Shown here: piece after piece, positions 25,807 to 34,501 of the stretch
Position numbering within the stretch: position 1 is the stretch's first letter
Layout: the number at the start of each line of letters is the position of its first letter
Assembly (NCBI GenBank): GCA_963700925.1
Contig: OY969553.1
Coordinates: 4,340,001-4,404,000 of the forward strand
DNA: 64,000 bases
Source of the DNA: CAWJMD01 sp963700925
GTDB taxonomy: Bacteria; Actinomycetota; Actinomycetes; Actinomycetales; CAWJMD01
Direction of reading: 5' to 3'
Translations under genes and position numbers: made by a program
Notes under the pieces: generated by a model
The model's input: only the letters and a program-made list of their open reading frames with translations
What the model was told of the DNA's origin: nothing
Databases searched by the model: none

Positions 25807-26412
25807 ATGAGCACCGAAACCAGCACGAGCCCGACGACGGAACCCGACGTGGAGACGCTGGCATCCGTGGTGGCGAAGACCGCCGCGGTCGTCGACGGCG
25901 TCACGGAGGATGACCTGTCGAAGCCCACACCGTGCCCGGAGTACGACGTGGAGATCCTGCTGAGCCACCTGATCGGGTGGACACGGCTCTTCGCTGACTG
26001 CGCGGCCGGCGGACGCCCGAGCGAGGGCGACGGCGATGCCTACCGGCTGCCCGCGCTGGCCAGCGCCGGGCCCGAGTACCGCACGGCAGCGGACAGTCTG
26101 GTGGCGGCGTTCCGCGACCTCGGCACCGACCGCGAGATCACCCTGATGAGCTCGCCCGTGCCGGCGTCGATCGTTCTCGGGATGAGCCTGGGTGACCAGC
26201 TCGCGCACGGGTGGGACCTGGCCACGGCCACTGGCCAGGACGCCGGTTTCACGGACGAGGAGGCCGTCCGCGCGAGAACTGCCCTCGGAGGGATGCTGTC
26301 GGACGAGTACCGCGGCGAGGGCAAGAACTTCGGTCTCCAGGTCGACGTTCCGGAGACGGCCTCCGAGGTCGACAAGTTCATCGCGTTCACCGGACGCGAT
26401 CCCCGGCGCTGA
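25807..26412 (+). CDS. TIGR03086 family metal-binding protein
   Basis: A 201-residue actinobacterial protein of the DinB/mycothiol-dependent maleylpyruvate isomerase superfamily, TIGR03086 branch. PTPCPEYDVEILLSHLIGWT gives the first metal-ligand His; SLGDQLAHGWDLATATGQD gives a second His-containing helix. Members form four-helix bundles that bind a divalent metal and are thought to use mycothiol. ATG 25807 is preceded by TAGGTT with a 6-nt spacer, indicating a leaderless start. The specific reaction is unknown. Confidence 0.8.
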   Translation: MSTETSTSPTTEPDVETLASVVAKTAAVVDGVTEDDLSKPTPCPEYDVEILLSHLIGWTRLFADCAAGGRPSEGDGDAYRLPALASAGPEYRTAADSLVAAFRDLGTDREITLMSSPVPASIVLGMSLGDQLAHGWDLATATGQDAGFTDEEAVRARTALGGMLSDEYRGEGKNFGLQVDVPETASEVDKFIAFTGRDPRR

Positions 26413-26435
26413 CCACCCCTCGTAGAGCCGGACAG

Positions 26436-26768
26436 CTACTTCGGCGGCAACGACCGGGCGTACTCGAGGCCGTAGCTGATCCACCGCTCCAGCTCCTCGT
26501 CGGGCGCGGACTCGTCGAGGTCGACCCGCAGCCAGCCGGACATCTCCCGGCCCCCCATGACAAAGGGGCTCGCGTGCGGATCGGCCAACAGGGCGTCGCC
26601 TCGAGCCGGGTCGACACGCACGATGAGGCCGCCGTGGCTGCTCGCACCGACGGCCATGTTGCCGCCCACCAGGAACCCCAGGCCGCCGAACATGCGCTTC
26701 TCGACCACTGCAGGGTCGCTCGCCAGAAACTCCCGCATCCGGTCGGCCAGGCCGACGTCGTAGACCAT
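26436..26768 (-). CDS. TfoX N-terminal domain protein
   Basis: A 110-residue protein matching the stand-alone TfoX N-terminal domain: EKRMFGGLGFLVGGNMAVGA, then GLIVRVDPARGDALL and FVMGGREMSGWLRVD. In gamma-proteobacteria TfoX regulates competence, but the short actinobacterial versions lack the C-terminal domain and have no proven role. The frame is open 49 codons further upstream without family similarity. ATG 26768 has GATACT 6 nt upstream on the minus strand. It is convergent with the TIGR03086 gene. Confidence 0.8.
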   Translation of the reverse strand: MVYDVGLADRMREFLASDPAVVEKRMFGGLGFLVGGNMAVGASSHGGLIVRVDPARGDALLADPHASPFVMGGREMSGWLRVDLDESAPDEELERWISYGLEYARSLPPK

Positions 26769-26871
26769 CGCGGCAGTATCCCGTCTCCCGGCACTCAGGC
26801 AGTGGCCGTGGGGTCCTGGATCTGCATCGTCCAGGACGCACGGCTGAGCACGGGACGAGTCACCCGGGGGG

Positions 26872-26956
26872 TTTACATCGAGCCCCGAGAGGGGCATAGT
26901 CGCGTCATCCCCCATTCTGAAACCGGTTACAAGGCCGATCGCTGAAACCGGTTACA
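26872..26956 (+). promoter_or_regulatory. Promoter and twin LacI-type operators of the sugar operon
   Basis: TTTACA (26872-26877) and CATAGT (26895-26900) are 17 nt apart and form a plausible promoter, with a short GCCCC-GAGA-GGGGC inverted repeat in the spacer. Two identical copies of TGAAACCGGTTACA, each with the palindromic core AAACCGGTT, follow at 26918-26931 and 26943-26956. Their centres are 25 bp apart, just past the expected transcription start. This is the arrangement of a LacI-family repressor controlling its own operon. Confidence 0.8.
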
Positions 26957-26977
26957 CCCACCAACGGAGGACGACGA

Positions 26978-27985
26978 GTGGAGCTTCAGCGGACTCGCGC
27001 CGCCACGATCTACGACGTCGCCCGCCTCGCCCAGGTGTCCTCGGCCACCGTCTCCCGTGTCATGCGCGGCACCGCTCCGGTCGCGGCCTCGACCCGTGAG
27101 CGCGTCGTCACCGCCATGAACGAGCTCGCCTTCGTGCCCAGCCGTCTCGGTGTGTCGCTCGCCGAGGGCCGGCACGTCGCCAACGGCATCGTCTTCCCGT
27201 CCCTGTCCGGCCCGTACTTCGCAGAGGTCGTCCTCGGCTACGAGGAGCAGGCCGGCGTACTAGAGCGGCCGGTCATCCTCGTCTCCACACGTGGACGTAC
27301 GGCGGCGCGCGCCCGGGTGCTGGACCTCGCGTCCCGCGTCGACGGCCTCGTCGTGCTGGGACGCACCGTGACCGACGACGTGGTGGCCGAGCTGGTCCGA
27401 AGCGGCCTGCCGGTCGTGACCCTGGCGCGCGCCCCCGTCGAGGGTGCCGACAGCGTGAACGCCGACAACGCCGACGGCGCGCGGGCCCTCGGGCGGCACC
27501 TGGTCGCGCACGGCTGGACCCGCTTCCTTCGGGTCGGCGACGCGGCAGGCTCACCCGACGTCGCCGAGCGCTGGGCAGGGCTGGATGCCGTCCTCGGTGA
27601 CCAGGACGTCACCGACCTCGTGAGCGACGGGTTCGACGTGGAGGCCGGACGGCGCGCGGGGCGCCGGCTGCTCGCCGGCGCCCGTCCCGACGTGGTCGTG
27701 GCAGGCAACGACGAGCTGGCGCTCGGTGTGCTGGACGCGGCTGCCGAGGCGGGCGTCCGCGTTCCCGACGATCTTGCGGTCACCGGCTGGGACGACGTGA
27801 TGGCCGCCCGGTGGGCGGGGCTGACGACCGTCCGCCAACCGATGCGTGAGCTGGGCGCCACGGCGGCCCGGCTGCTGGAGGGGCGGATCGGCGGCGGAGC
27901 CGTCGGCCCCCGCACCACGACCCTGCCCACGGAGCTGGTCACCAGAACCAGCTGTGGGTTCCACGACCGAGGAGGTCAGCTGTGA
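26978..27985 (+). CDS. LacI family transcriptional repressor
   Basis: A 335-residue regulator. The N-terminal helix-turn-helix and hinge read TIYDVARLAQVSSATVSRVM, followed by a periplasmic-binding-protein-like sensor domain (VVAGNDELALGVLDAAAEAG, VTGWDDVMAARWAGLTTVRQ). It binds sugar or a derivative and leaves its operator. GTG 26978 has GGAGG 7 nt upstream. It is the first gene of the sugar uptake operon and lies directly behind two identical operators, so it is probably autoregulated. Its stop overlaps the start of the binding-protein gene (GTGA). Confidence 0.93.
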   Translation: MELQRTRAATIYDVARLAQVSSATVSRVMRGTAPVAASTRERVVTAMNELAFVPSRLGVSLAEGRHVANGIVFPSLSGPYFAEVVLGYEEQAGVLERPVILVSTRGRTAARARVLDLASRVDGLVVLGRTVTDDVVAELVRSGLPVVTLARAPVEGADSVNADNADGARALGRHLVAHGWTRFLRVGDAAGSPDVAERWAGLDAVLGDQDVTDLVSDGFDVEAGRRAGRRLLAGARPDVVVAGNDELALGVLDAAAEAGVRVPDDLAVTGWDDVMAARWAGLTTVRQPMRELGATAARLLEGRIGGGAVGPRTTTLPTELVTRTSCGFHDRGGQL

Positions 27986-29250
27986 GCAAGCGATGGACGA
28001 GGTTCGCCGCCGGTGCACTGGTGCTGGGAGTGGCCCTGTCCGGCTGCGGCCGGCCCGCCGACGACGAGGCGGCGGAACCGGTCGAGGCCGAGGGGGTGGC
28101 AGAAGGACCCGCCACCGGCACCGTGACCGTGTGGGCGTGGGGCGCCGAGGGCGAGAAGCTGAGCGTGCTGGCCGACGACTTCAAGGCTGAGAACCCCGAC
28201 GTGACGATCGAGATCACCCCGATCCCGGTCGACGCCGCGCACGACAAGTTCGCGTCGGCGATCGCGGCCGGCGAGACCCCGGACATCGGCCAGATCGGCA
28301 CGACCTGGATGGGCGAGTTCGCCAGCACGGGCGCCCTGGATGCCACACCGACAGACCTGATCGCGGAGGACGAGTTCTTCCCGGGCCCCTGGAGCACGGC
28401 GGTGCTGGACGGGACCTCGTTCGGCGTCCCCTGGTACACCGAGACCCGAGTGCTCTACTACCGCAAGGACCTCGCGGAGGCGGCCGGGGTGACTGCCCCG
28501 CCCACCACGTGGGACGAGCTGACGGCTATGGCTCAGGGCATCCAGGAGGGTGGCGCCGAGTTCGGCATCTCCCTGCTGCCGGGCGGCACCGGCTCCTGGC
28601 AGACGATGATTCCCTTCGCCTGGCAGAACGGCGCCGAGCTGTTCGGTGAGGAGTTCACGATCGACAGCCCCGAGATGGTCGAGGCGGTCGAGTACTACGA
28701 GAGCTTCTTCTCGGACGGCCTGTCGCCCAAGGCCATCGAGCCCGGCGCCCTCGAGCAGGGCTTCATCGACGGCTCCATCGGCTCGTTCATCTCCGGCCCC
28801 TGGCACATGTCGATCCTCGACGACCAGGCGGGTGAGGCCTTCCGCGAGAAGTGGGGCGTCGCCCACATGCCCGTCGAGGAGACCGGCGCGAGCTTCGTCG
28901 GAGGCAGTGACCTCGCGGTCTTCAAGGACTCCGAGAACCGAGACGCGGCATGGAAGTTCGCTGACTACCTCACGCAGCCCGAGGTGCAGCAGAAGTGGTA
29001 CGAGGAGGTCAGCGCCCTGCCTGCGGTCAGCGCTGCCTGGGACAGCGGTGCGCTGGCGGACGACGAGGCGCTGGCTGTCTTCGGCGCCCAGCTCGAGGAC
29101 GCGCAGTCGCCGCCGACCATCGCCACGTGGGAAGAGGTGGCGAGCGCCATCGACTCGCAGCTGGAGAAGGTCGTCGTCGGCGGTGAGGATCCGGCCGCAG
29201 CGGTCGCCGCGATGCAGCAGCAGGCCACCTCGATCGGCACCGGGAGCTGA
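27982..29250 (+). CDS. Sugar ABC transporter substrate-binding lipoprotein
   Basis: A 422-residue extracellular solute-binding protein of family 1. The signal peptide ends in a lipobox, VALSGCGRPAD, so the mature protein is anchored by Cys24 or nearby. The body shows the family features GTVTVWAWGAEGEKLSVLAD, FGVPWYTETRVLYYRKDLAE and WKFADYLTQPEVQQKWYEEV. It captures an oligosaccharide for the two permeases encoded next. GTG 27982 is supported by GGAGG upstream and by the 4-nt overlap with the repressor gene. The ligand is unknown; the adjoining glycosidases suggest a beta-linked or xylan-like glycan fragment. Confidence 0.92.
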   Translation: MSKRWTRFAAGALVLGVALSGCGRPADDEAAEPVEAEGVAEGPATGTVTVWAWGAEGEKLSVLADDFKAENPDVTIEITPIPVDAAHDKFASAIAAGETPDIGQIGTTWMGEFASTGALDATPTDLIAEDEFFPGPWSTAVLDGTSFGVPWYTETRVLYYRKDLAEAAGVTAPPTTWDELTAMAQGIQEGGAEFGISLLPGGTGSWQTMIPFAWQNGAELFGEEFTIDSPEMVEAVEYYESFFSDGLSPKAIEPGALEQGFIDGSIGSFISGPWHMSILDDQAGEAFREKWGVAHMPVEETGASFVGGSDLAVFKDSENRDAAWKFADYLTQPEVQQKWYEEVSALPAVSAAWDSGALADDEALAVFGAQLEDAQSPPTIATWEEVASAIDSQLEKVVVGGEDPAAAVAAMQQQATSIGTGS

Positions 29251-29252
29251 CG

Positions 29253-30164
29253 ATGGCCACCGCCGACGCCGGCTGGCGGCGGGCCTCACCGGCCCGTCGC
29301 CGCCAGGCGCTCACGGCATGGGCGTTGTGCATCCCGTTCCTGTTGCTGTTCTTCGTGTTCATGGCCGGCCCGGTGCTCGCCTCCCTGGGGATGAGCTTCA
29401 CCGACATCCGTAGCGCCGACATCAAGACCCCGACCGTCGTCAGCGGGGTCGGTCTGGAGCACTACGCACAGCTCCTGGCAGACAGCACGTTCCAGAAGGC
29501 GCTCTTCAACACCGGGTACTTCGTTGTCGTCGGCGTCCCGCTGACCATGGCCCTGGCGATGGCCGCCGCGCTCGGGCTCAACCGGATCACACGGCTGCGC
29601 GCCTTCTTCAGGATCGGGTACTACCTGCCCGTGGTGACGAGCGCCGTCGCCGTTGCGGTGGTGTGGCGATTCCTTCTGCAGCCTGACGCCGGCCTGTTCA
29701 ACACAGTGCTCGGGTGGGTCGGCATCGAGGGGCCGAACTATCTCGAGGACCCGACCTGGGCGATGCCATCGATCATCGCGATGGCGAGCTGGCGCAACCT
29801 CGGCACCCTGATGGTGATCTTCCTGGCCGGACTGCAGACCGTGCCCAAGGACATGCTCGAGGCGGCCGAGATGGACGGCGCGGGCGCCTGGCGGCGGTTC
29901 ACCGGTGTCGTCCTTCCCGTCCTGCGCCCGACCCTGCTCTTCGGTGGGGTCTACACCACGGTCGGCTACCTGCAGTTCTTCGAGGAGCCGCTCGTGATGA
30001 CCCAGGGCGGACCGCTCGACAGCACGCTGTCGATGTCGTACTACGTGTACAACCAGTTCGGGTTCGGCAACTACGGCTACGCATCTGCCGTCGCCTACGC
30101 ACTGTTCGCCGTCATCGTCGCCGTCACCCTCGTGCAGTTCCGCCTCCTGAGGGAGCGGTCATGA
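29253..30164 (+). CDS. Sugar ABC transporter permease (MalF type)
   Basis: A 303-residue inner-membrane protein with six predicted helices and the cytoplasmic EAA loop LEAAEMDGAGAWRRFTGVVL, which docks on the ATPase. LCIPFLLLFFVFMAGPVLAS is the first helix. It starts 2 nt after the binding-protein gene and its end overlaps the next permease by 4 nt (ATGA), so the genes are translationally coupled. It forms the membrane channel with the MalG-type partner. No ATPase gene is present in this operon, implying use of a shared MsiK-like ATPase encoded elsewhere. Confidence 0.92.
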   Translation: MATADAGWRRASPARRRQALTAWALCIPFLLLFFVFMAGPVLASLGMSFTDIRSADIKTPTVVSGVGLEHYAQLLADSTFQKALFNTGYFVVVGVPLTMALAMAAALGLNRITRLRAFFRIGYYLPVVTSAVAVAVVWRFLLQPDAGLFNTVLGWVGIEGPNYLEDPTWAMPSIIAMASWRNLGTLMVIFLAGLQTVPKDMLEAAEMDGAGAWRRFTGVVLPVLRPTLLFGGVYTTVGYLQFFEEPLVMTQGGPLDSTLSMSYYVYNQFGFGNYGYASAVAYALFAVIVAVTLVQFRLLRERS

Positions 30165-31003
30165 GGACGCGGCTGGACTCTCACGGCGACGTCCGCACGC
30201 CGGCCTGGCTGTATGTCGTGCTGACCGCCGGCATGGCTCTGATGATCGGTCCGTTCGTCTGGATGCTCCTTGGTTCGGTGAAGTCCGAGAACGAGATCCG
30301 CCGGGTTCCTCCCACGTGGTTGCCCGACCAGCCGACCACGGAGAACTTCGCAGACCTGTTCCAGCGGCTGGACTTTCAGACCTACTTCTTCAACAGCCTG
30401 CTGGTTGCTGTGGCGGTCACCCTGGGCAACCTGGCCTTCGCGTCCATGGTCGGTTACGCGCTGGCGAAGCTGGACTTTCCCGGCCGGCGCGTGATCTTCG
30501 TGCTCGTGCTCGGCGCGCTGATGGTGCCGGGCATGGCGATCTTCATCCCTCAGTTCGTGCTGGTCGCCAACCTCGGGCTGGTGAACACCTACGCGGGTCT
30601 GATCCTGCCGTTCCTGGTGCAGCCGGTCGGCATCTTCCTGATGCGCCAGTTCATCGGCGGCCTGCCGAACGAGCTGATCGAGGCCGCGCGCATCGACGGC
30701 GCCGGCGAGCTACGCATCTTCGCCCGCGTGATCATGCCCCTCTGCGGGCCCGCCCTCGCGACGCTGGCGATCCTGACGTTCCTGGGGTCGTGGAACAACT
30801 TCCTGTGGCCACTGGTCGTGGCCCAGAGCGAGGACAAGTACACGCTGCCGGTCGCGCTGGCTCTGTATGCGGTCGGTGAGAACCAGACCAAGTTCGGGCT
30901 GCTGATGGCCGGTTCGGTCATCGTGGCGATCCCGATGATCGTCCTGTTCCTGGCCCTGCAGAGGCACTTCACGCAAGGCATCGCCACCACCGGAATCAAG
31001 TGA
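30161..31003 (+). CDS. Sugar ABC transporter permease (MalG type)
   Basis: A 280-residue membrane protein with six helices; the EAA loop is IEAARIDGAGELRIFARVIM and the end is the usual FTQGIATTGIK of MalG-type permeases. ATG 30161 overlaps the stop of the previous permease, which sets the start even though the frame is open well upstream. It completes the channel for the lipoprotein-delivered sugar. The secreted glycosidase-like gene starts 20 nt downstream. Confidence 0.92.
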   Translation: MRTRLDSHGDVRTPAWLYVVLTAGMALMIGPFVWMLLGSVKSENEIRRVPPTWLPDQPTTENFADLFQRLDFQTYFFNSLLVAVAVTLGNLAFASMVGYALAKLDFPGRRVIFVLVLGALMVPGMAIFIPQFVLVANLGLVNTYAGLILPFLVQPVGIFLMRQFIGGLPNELIEAARIDGAGELRIFARVIMPLCGPALATLAILTFLGSWNNFLWPLVVAQSEDKYTLPVALALYAVGENQTKFGLLMAGSVIVAIPMIVLFLALQRHFTQGIATTGIK

Positions 31004-31023
31004 CGTTCGTGAAAGGAACTCGC

Positions 31024-32610
31024 ATGACCTCCCGACGCCCGATCCTGGTCGCCTCCCTGGCCGCCGTCCTGCTGGCCGCGACGACACCGGCACTCGCCGA
31101 GTCCTCCGACGGCACTACAAGATCGGGCGGGGACGGGCTGACTCGCGCCGACCGTCGCCAGCTACAGACCTACGCCGAGGACACGTGGCGCTCCTTCGAG
31201 GCGATGGTCGACGAGGGCACCGGACTGCCTGCAGACAACGTCGCAGGTGACCTGTCTGCGGCATCGCGCAGCGAGTACACCTCGCCGACGAACGTCGGCG
31301 CGTACCTCTGGAGCACCGTTGTGGCTCGCGACGCGGGCATCATCAGCAAACGTGAAGCACGGCAACGCATGTCGCAGACTCTCGACACGCTCGCCACGCT
31401 GGAGCGCCACGACGACAGCGGCCAGTTCTACAACTGGTACTCACCGCAGAGTGGGCAGAAGCTCAGGGTGTGGCCGGTCGACGGCAACACCGTGTATCCC
31501 TTCCTGTCGAGCGTCGACAACGGCTGGATCGCCACGGCACTCCAGATCGTCGCGAAGGCCGAGCCCGGACTACGCGCGGACGCCGACGCCCTGCGCGAGT
31601 CGATGGACTTCGGCTACTACTACAACCCCGATGCCGAGAACGCGCCGGCGGGCCAGATCCGCGGCGGCTTCTGGGACGAACCACTGCCCGCGGGCGAGTG
31701 CACGGTGCCCGGCAACTACCGCGGCGGCGCGGAGGTCTACTACACCTGCCACCACTATGGCGCCTTCAACACCGAGCCGCGCATCGCCTCCTACCTGGGC
31801 ATCTCAGCGGGCCAGATCCCGCCCGAGCACTACTACGGAACCTGGCGCACGTTCCCGAACGACACCAACAACGACCCGTGCTTCTGGGGCTGGACGGAGC
31901 AGCGCGGCGAGGGTGAGTACGTCGAGCACCTCGGCGTCCAGGTCTTCGAGGGCTCGTACTCGTACCGCGGGATGGACCTCGTGCCGACCTGGGGCGGCAG
32001 CATGTTCGAGGCCCTGATGGTGCCGCTGTTCGTGCCGGAGGACGAGTGGGGCAAGGAGTCGTGGGCGATCAACCATCCCCTGACCGTGCGGGCTCAGATC
32101 GAGCACGGCATGGACGAGGCGGGGTACGGCTACTGGGGTTTCTCGCCGTCCAACAACCCGGCCGGCGGCTATCGCGAGTACGGCGTCGACGCGATCGGCA
32201 TGGAGCCGACCGGGTACACGACGGACCAGGAGCGGACGACGGTCGACCTCGGCTTCGAGGGTTGCCGGCCCGCCCAGCCGGAGCCGACGACGTACGGGGA
32301 CGGGGTGGTGACCCCGCACGCCTCGTTCCTGGCTCTGCGCTACGCCCCGCGCGCTGCGATGGACAACCTGGCCAACCTGCGCGCCGACTTCGACGCCTAT
32401 GGCGAGGGCGGCTTCTACGACGCCATCGCCGTCGGCAGCGGCACCGTGTCGCAGCGACACCTGTCCCTCGACCAGGGCATGGTGATGGCCGCCCTGGGCA
32501 ACGCGCTCGATGACGACTCCGTGCGGGACTACTTCACGACGCGCCAGCTCACGTCAGCGCTACGGCCCCTGATGGCCGCCGAGGAGTTCAACGTCTCGCC
32601 GCGCCCATGA
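31024..32610 (+). CDS. Secreted glycosidase-like protein (glycoamylase/DUF3131-type)
   Basis: A 528-residue protein with a Sec signal peptide (MTSRRPILVASLAAVLLAAT..ALA-ESSD, cleavage near residue 25) and no lipobox. The mature part has LWSTVVARDAGIISKREARQ, DNGWIATALQIVAKAEP, WGGSMFEALMVPLFVPED and GYWGFSPSNNPAGGYREYGV. This set resembles the (alpha/alpha)6-barrel glycoamylase-like/GH144-type family that acts on beta-glucans. ATG 31024 has AAAGGA upstream; an upstream in-frame start is possible but would bury the signal peptide. It would act outside the cell, supplying oligosaccharides to the transporter encoded before it. The exact family and substrate are inferred. Confidence 0.7.
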   Translation: MTSRRPILVASLAAVLLAATTPALAESSDGTTRSGGDGLTRADRRQLQTYAEDTWRSFEAMVDEGTGLPADNVAGDLSAASRSEYTSPTNVGAYLWSTVVARDAGIISKREARQRMSQTLDTLATLERHDDSGQFYNWYSPQSGQKLRVWPVDGNTVYPFLSSVDNGWIATALQIVAKAEPGLRADADALRESMDFGYYYNPDAENAPAGQIRGGFWDEPLPAGECTVPGNYRGGAEVYYTCHHYGAFNTEPRIASYLGISAGQIPPEHYYGTWRTFPNDTNNDPCFWGWTEQRGEGEYVEHLGVQVFEGSYSYRGMDLVPTWGGSMFEALMVPLFVPEDEWGKESWAINHPLTVRAQIEHGMDEAGYGYWGFSPSNNPAGGYREYGVDAIGMEPTGYTTDQERTTVDLGFEGCRPAQPEPTTYGDGVVTPHASFLALRYAPRAAMDNLANLRADFDAYGEGGFYDAIAVGSGTVSQRHLSLDQGMVMAALGNALDDDSVRDYFTTRQLTSALRPLMAAEEFNVSPRP

Positions 32611-32641
32611 CCTCGCCATCGACCTCTCGGAAGGACCACAC

Positions 32642-34501
32642 ATGACGGCGAGAACCGACGGCCACACCGGCGGAGCCAGGGCTGACTGGACCGAGCGCAT
32701 CGGACGTCGCAGCTGCCCCGAGACGGCCGGTCGGCTGCCGGAGCTTCCCCCACCGGACGGCCTGGTCGCCAGGCAAGGACGAGGCGTGGTCAGCCTCGAC
32801 TGGACGGAAGTGCCTGGCGCAGTGGGGTATCTGGTGCACACGGCCCCGGGACCCAACGGGCCGTGGACCCCCCTCGACCACGGGGGCGGTGACGTCCTCG
32901 CGGTTCCCCGTCCGCCGTATGCGGACACCCTCAGCGGCCCCGGCGCCTGGTACGCAGTCGCGTCCCTGTCCGACGTGACCAGCGTCGGGCCGCTGAGTGG
33001 GGGCATGCAGGCGGAGGGGGTGACCGCAGGTGACGGGCGAGTGTCGCTGGTCGTCGACGCTGCTGCTCCGGGTGAGGGGCTGCCTCGTCCGTGGCGGCCG
33101 ATGATCGGGTCCGAGCACCTGTCGTACGCGCTCAGCACCCACCGGGTCGGCGGGCGAGAGATCGGGTCCGAGCTGCGGGAGGCACTGCGGTTGGCTCGCG
33201 ACACCTGGGGCGTGCAGACGGTGCGGGCGCACGGCATCCTCGGCGACGATCTCGGTGTCTACCGAGAGGTGGACGGCGTTGCGGTGCACGACTTCTCGGG
33301 GATCGACCGTGTCTACGACATGGTGCTCGAGCTTGGCCTGCGACCCGTGGTCGAGCTGTCGTTCATGCCGCGAGACCTGGCCAGCGACGCATCGAAGACG
33401 GTGTTCGAGTACGGCGCCATCATCTCGCCGCCACGCGACTGGAGCCGCTGGGAGGCGCTCGTCCACGACCTCGTCGCCCACCTGGTCGAGCGGTACGGGC
33501 TCGACGAGGTGCGGGATCGCTGGAGCTTCGAGGTCTGGAACGAGGCGAACCTCGAGGTGTTCTGGTCAGGGACGCCACAAGAGTTCTGGCGACTGCACGA
33601 CCTCGCGGCCAGGGCAGTCAAGGCCGTCCACCCGGACCTGGTCGTCGGTGGTCCGTCGTCCGCTGCCGCCGGCTGGGTTGAGGAGCTGCTGAGTCACGTC
33701 GACGACAGCGGCGAAGCCTGCGACTTCGTCTCCACGCACACCTACGGCAGCCCGCCACTCGACCTGCGGCCCGTGCTGGCCCGGCACGGGCGGACGGGTG
33801 CGCCGATCTGGTGGACGGAGTGGGGCGTCACGCCGACGCACTTCAACCCGGTGAACGACAGCGTGTTCAGCGCGGCGTTCCTGCTGCGGGGGATGCGGTC
33901 GGCGCTGGGCACCATCGAGGCGCTCTCGTACTGGGTCGTCTCGGACCACTTCGAGGAGCTGGGCCGACCGCCGTCCCTGTTCCACGGCGGGTTCGGCCTG
34001 CTGACGGTTGGCAACCTGCGCAAGCCGCGCTTCTGGGCGCTCGACCTGTTGGAGCGGCTGGGGGAGAACCGGCTTCCCGTGGTCGCGGAGGGCGACGGCG
34101 CCGACTCGCTGGTGGAGTCGCTGGCGACTCGCGACGACGACGGGCGGGTCGCCGTGCTGGTCTGGAACGGCACCCTCGACCAGTCGAAGGCTGAGGGCTC
34201 GTCAGTCCTGGCACGCGAGGTCGCCGTTCGGATCGAGGGTGCGGCTGCCGATCGGTACACGCTGAGACACCAGCGCGTCGACCGGGAACACGGCGACCTC
34301 GAGGCTCTGTGGACGAGCATGGGTGCGGGCGCCGACTGGCCAAGCGAGGAGCAGTGGACGCAGCTGCGGGAAGCTGACGCGCTGGCCGACGTCGCCGGTG
34401 GGCGTGAGTTCGAAGCCACGAGCGGCACCGTGATGCTCGAGGTCGACCTGCCGATGCCGGGGATCGCCCTGTTGGAGCTCGTCCCAGCCCCGTCGACCTG
34501 A
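32642..34501 (+). CDS. GH39-like glycoside hydrolase
   Basis: A 619-residue protein with no signal peptide, so it should act on imported sugar. Residues about 37-125 look like a fibronectin-III-type domain (VVSLDWTEVPGAVGYLVHTA). The catalytic barrel follows: the acid/base Glu301 in FEVWNEANLEVFW and the nucleophile Glu393 in WWTEWGVT match family 39 beta-xylosidases and iduronidases. A beta-sandwich-like C-terminus runs to VMLEVDLPMPGIALLELVP. It is the last gene of the LacI operon, 31 nt after the secreted enzyme. Beta-xylosidase or another beta-glycosidase activity is likely. Its TGA forms part of TGATCA, shared with the convergent gene. Confidence 0.8.
   Translation: MTARTDGHTGGARADWTERIGRRSCPETAGRLPELPPPDGLVARQGRGVVSLDWTEVPGAVGYLVHTAPGPNGPWTPLDHGGGDVLAVPRPPYADTLSGPGAWYAVASLSDVTSVGPLSGGMQAEGVTAGDGRVSLVVDAAAPGEGLPRPWRPMIGSEHLSYALSTHRVGGREIGSELREALRLARDTWGVQTVRAHGILGDDLGVYREVDGVAVHDFSGIDRVYDMVLELGLRPVVELSFMPRDLASDASKTVFEYGAIISPPRDWSRWEALVHDLVAHLVERYGLDEVRDRWSFEVWNEANLEVFWSGTPQEFWRLHDLAARAVKAVHPDLVVGGPSSAAAGWVEELLSHVDDSGEACDFVSTHTYGSPPLDLRPVLARHGRTGAPIWWTEWGVTPTHFNPVNDSVFSAAFLLRGMRSALGTIEALSYWVVSDHFEELGRPPSLFHGGFGLLTVGNLRKPRFWALDLLERLGENRLPVVAEGDGADSLVESLATRDDDGRVAVLVWNGTLDQSKAEGSSVLAREVAVRIEGAAADRYTLRHQRVDREHGDLEALWTSMGAGADWPSEEQWTQLREADALADVAGGREFEATSGTVMLEVDLPMPGIALLELVPAPST

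Noticed and set aside
26882..26895. GCCCC-GAGA-GGGGC hairpin as a terminator
   Set aside because: A 5-bp stem lying between the -35 and -10 boxes of the lacI promoter; too short and wrongly placed.
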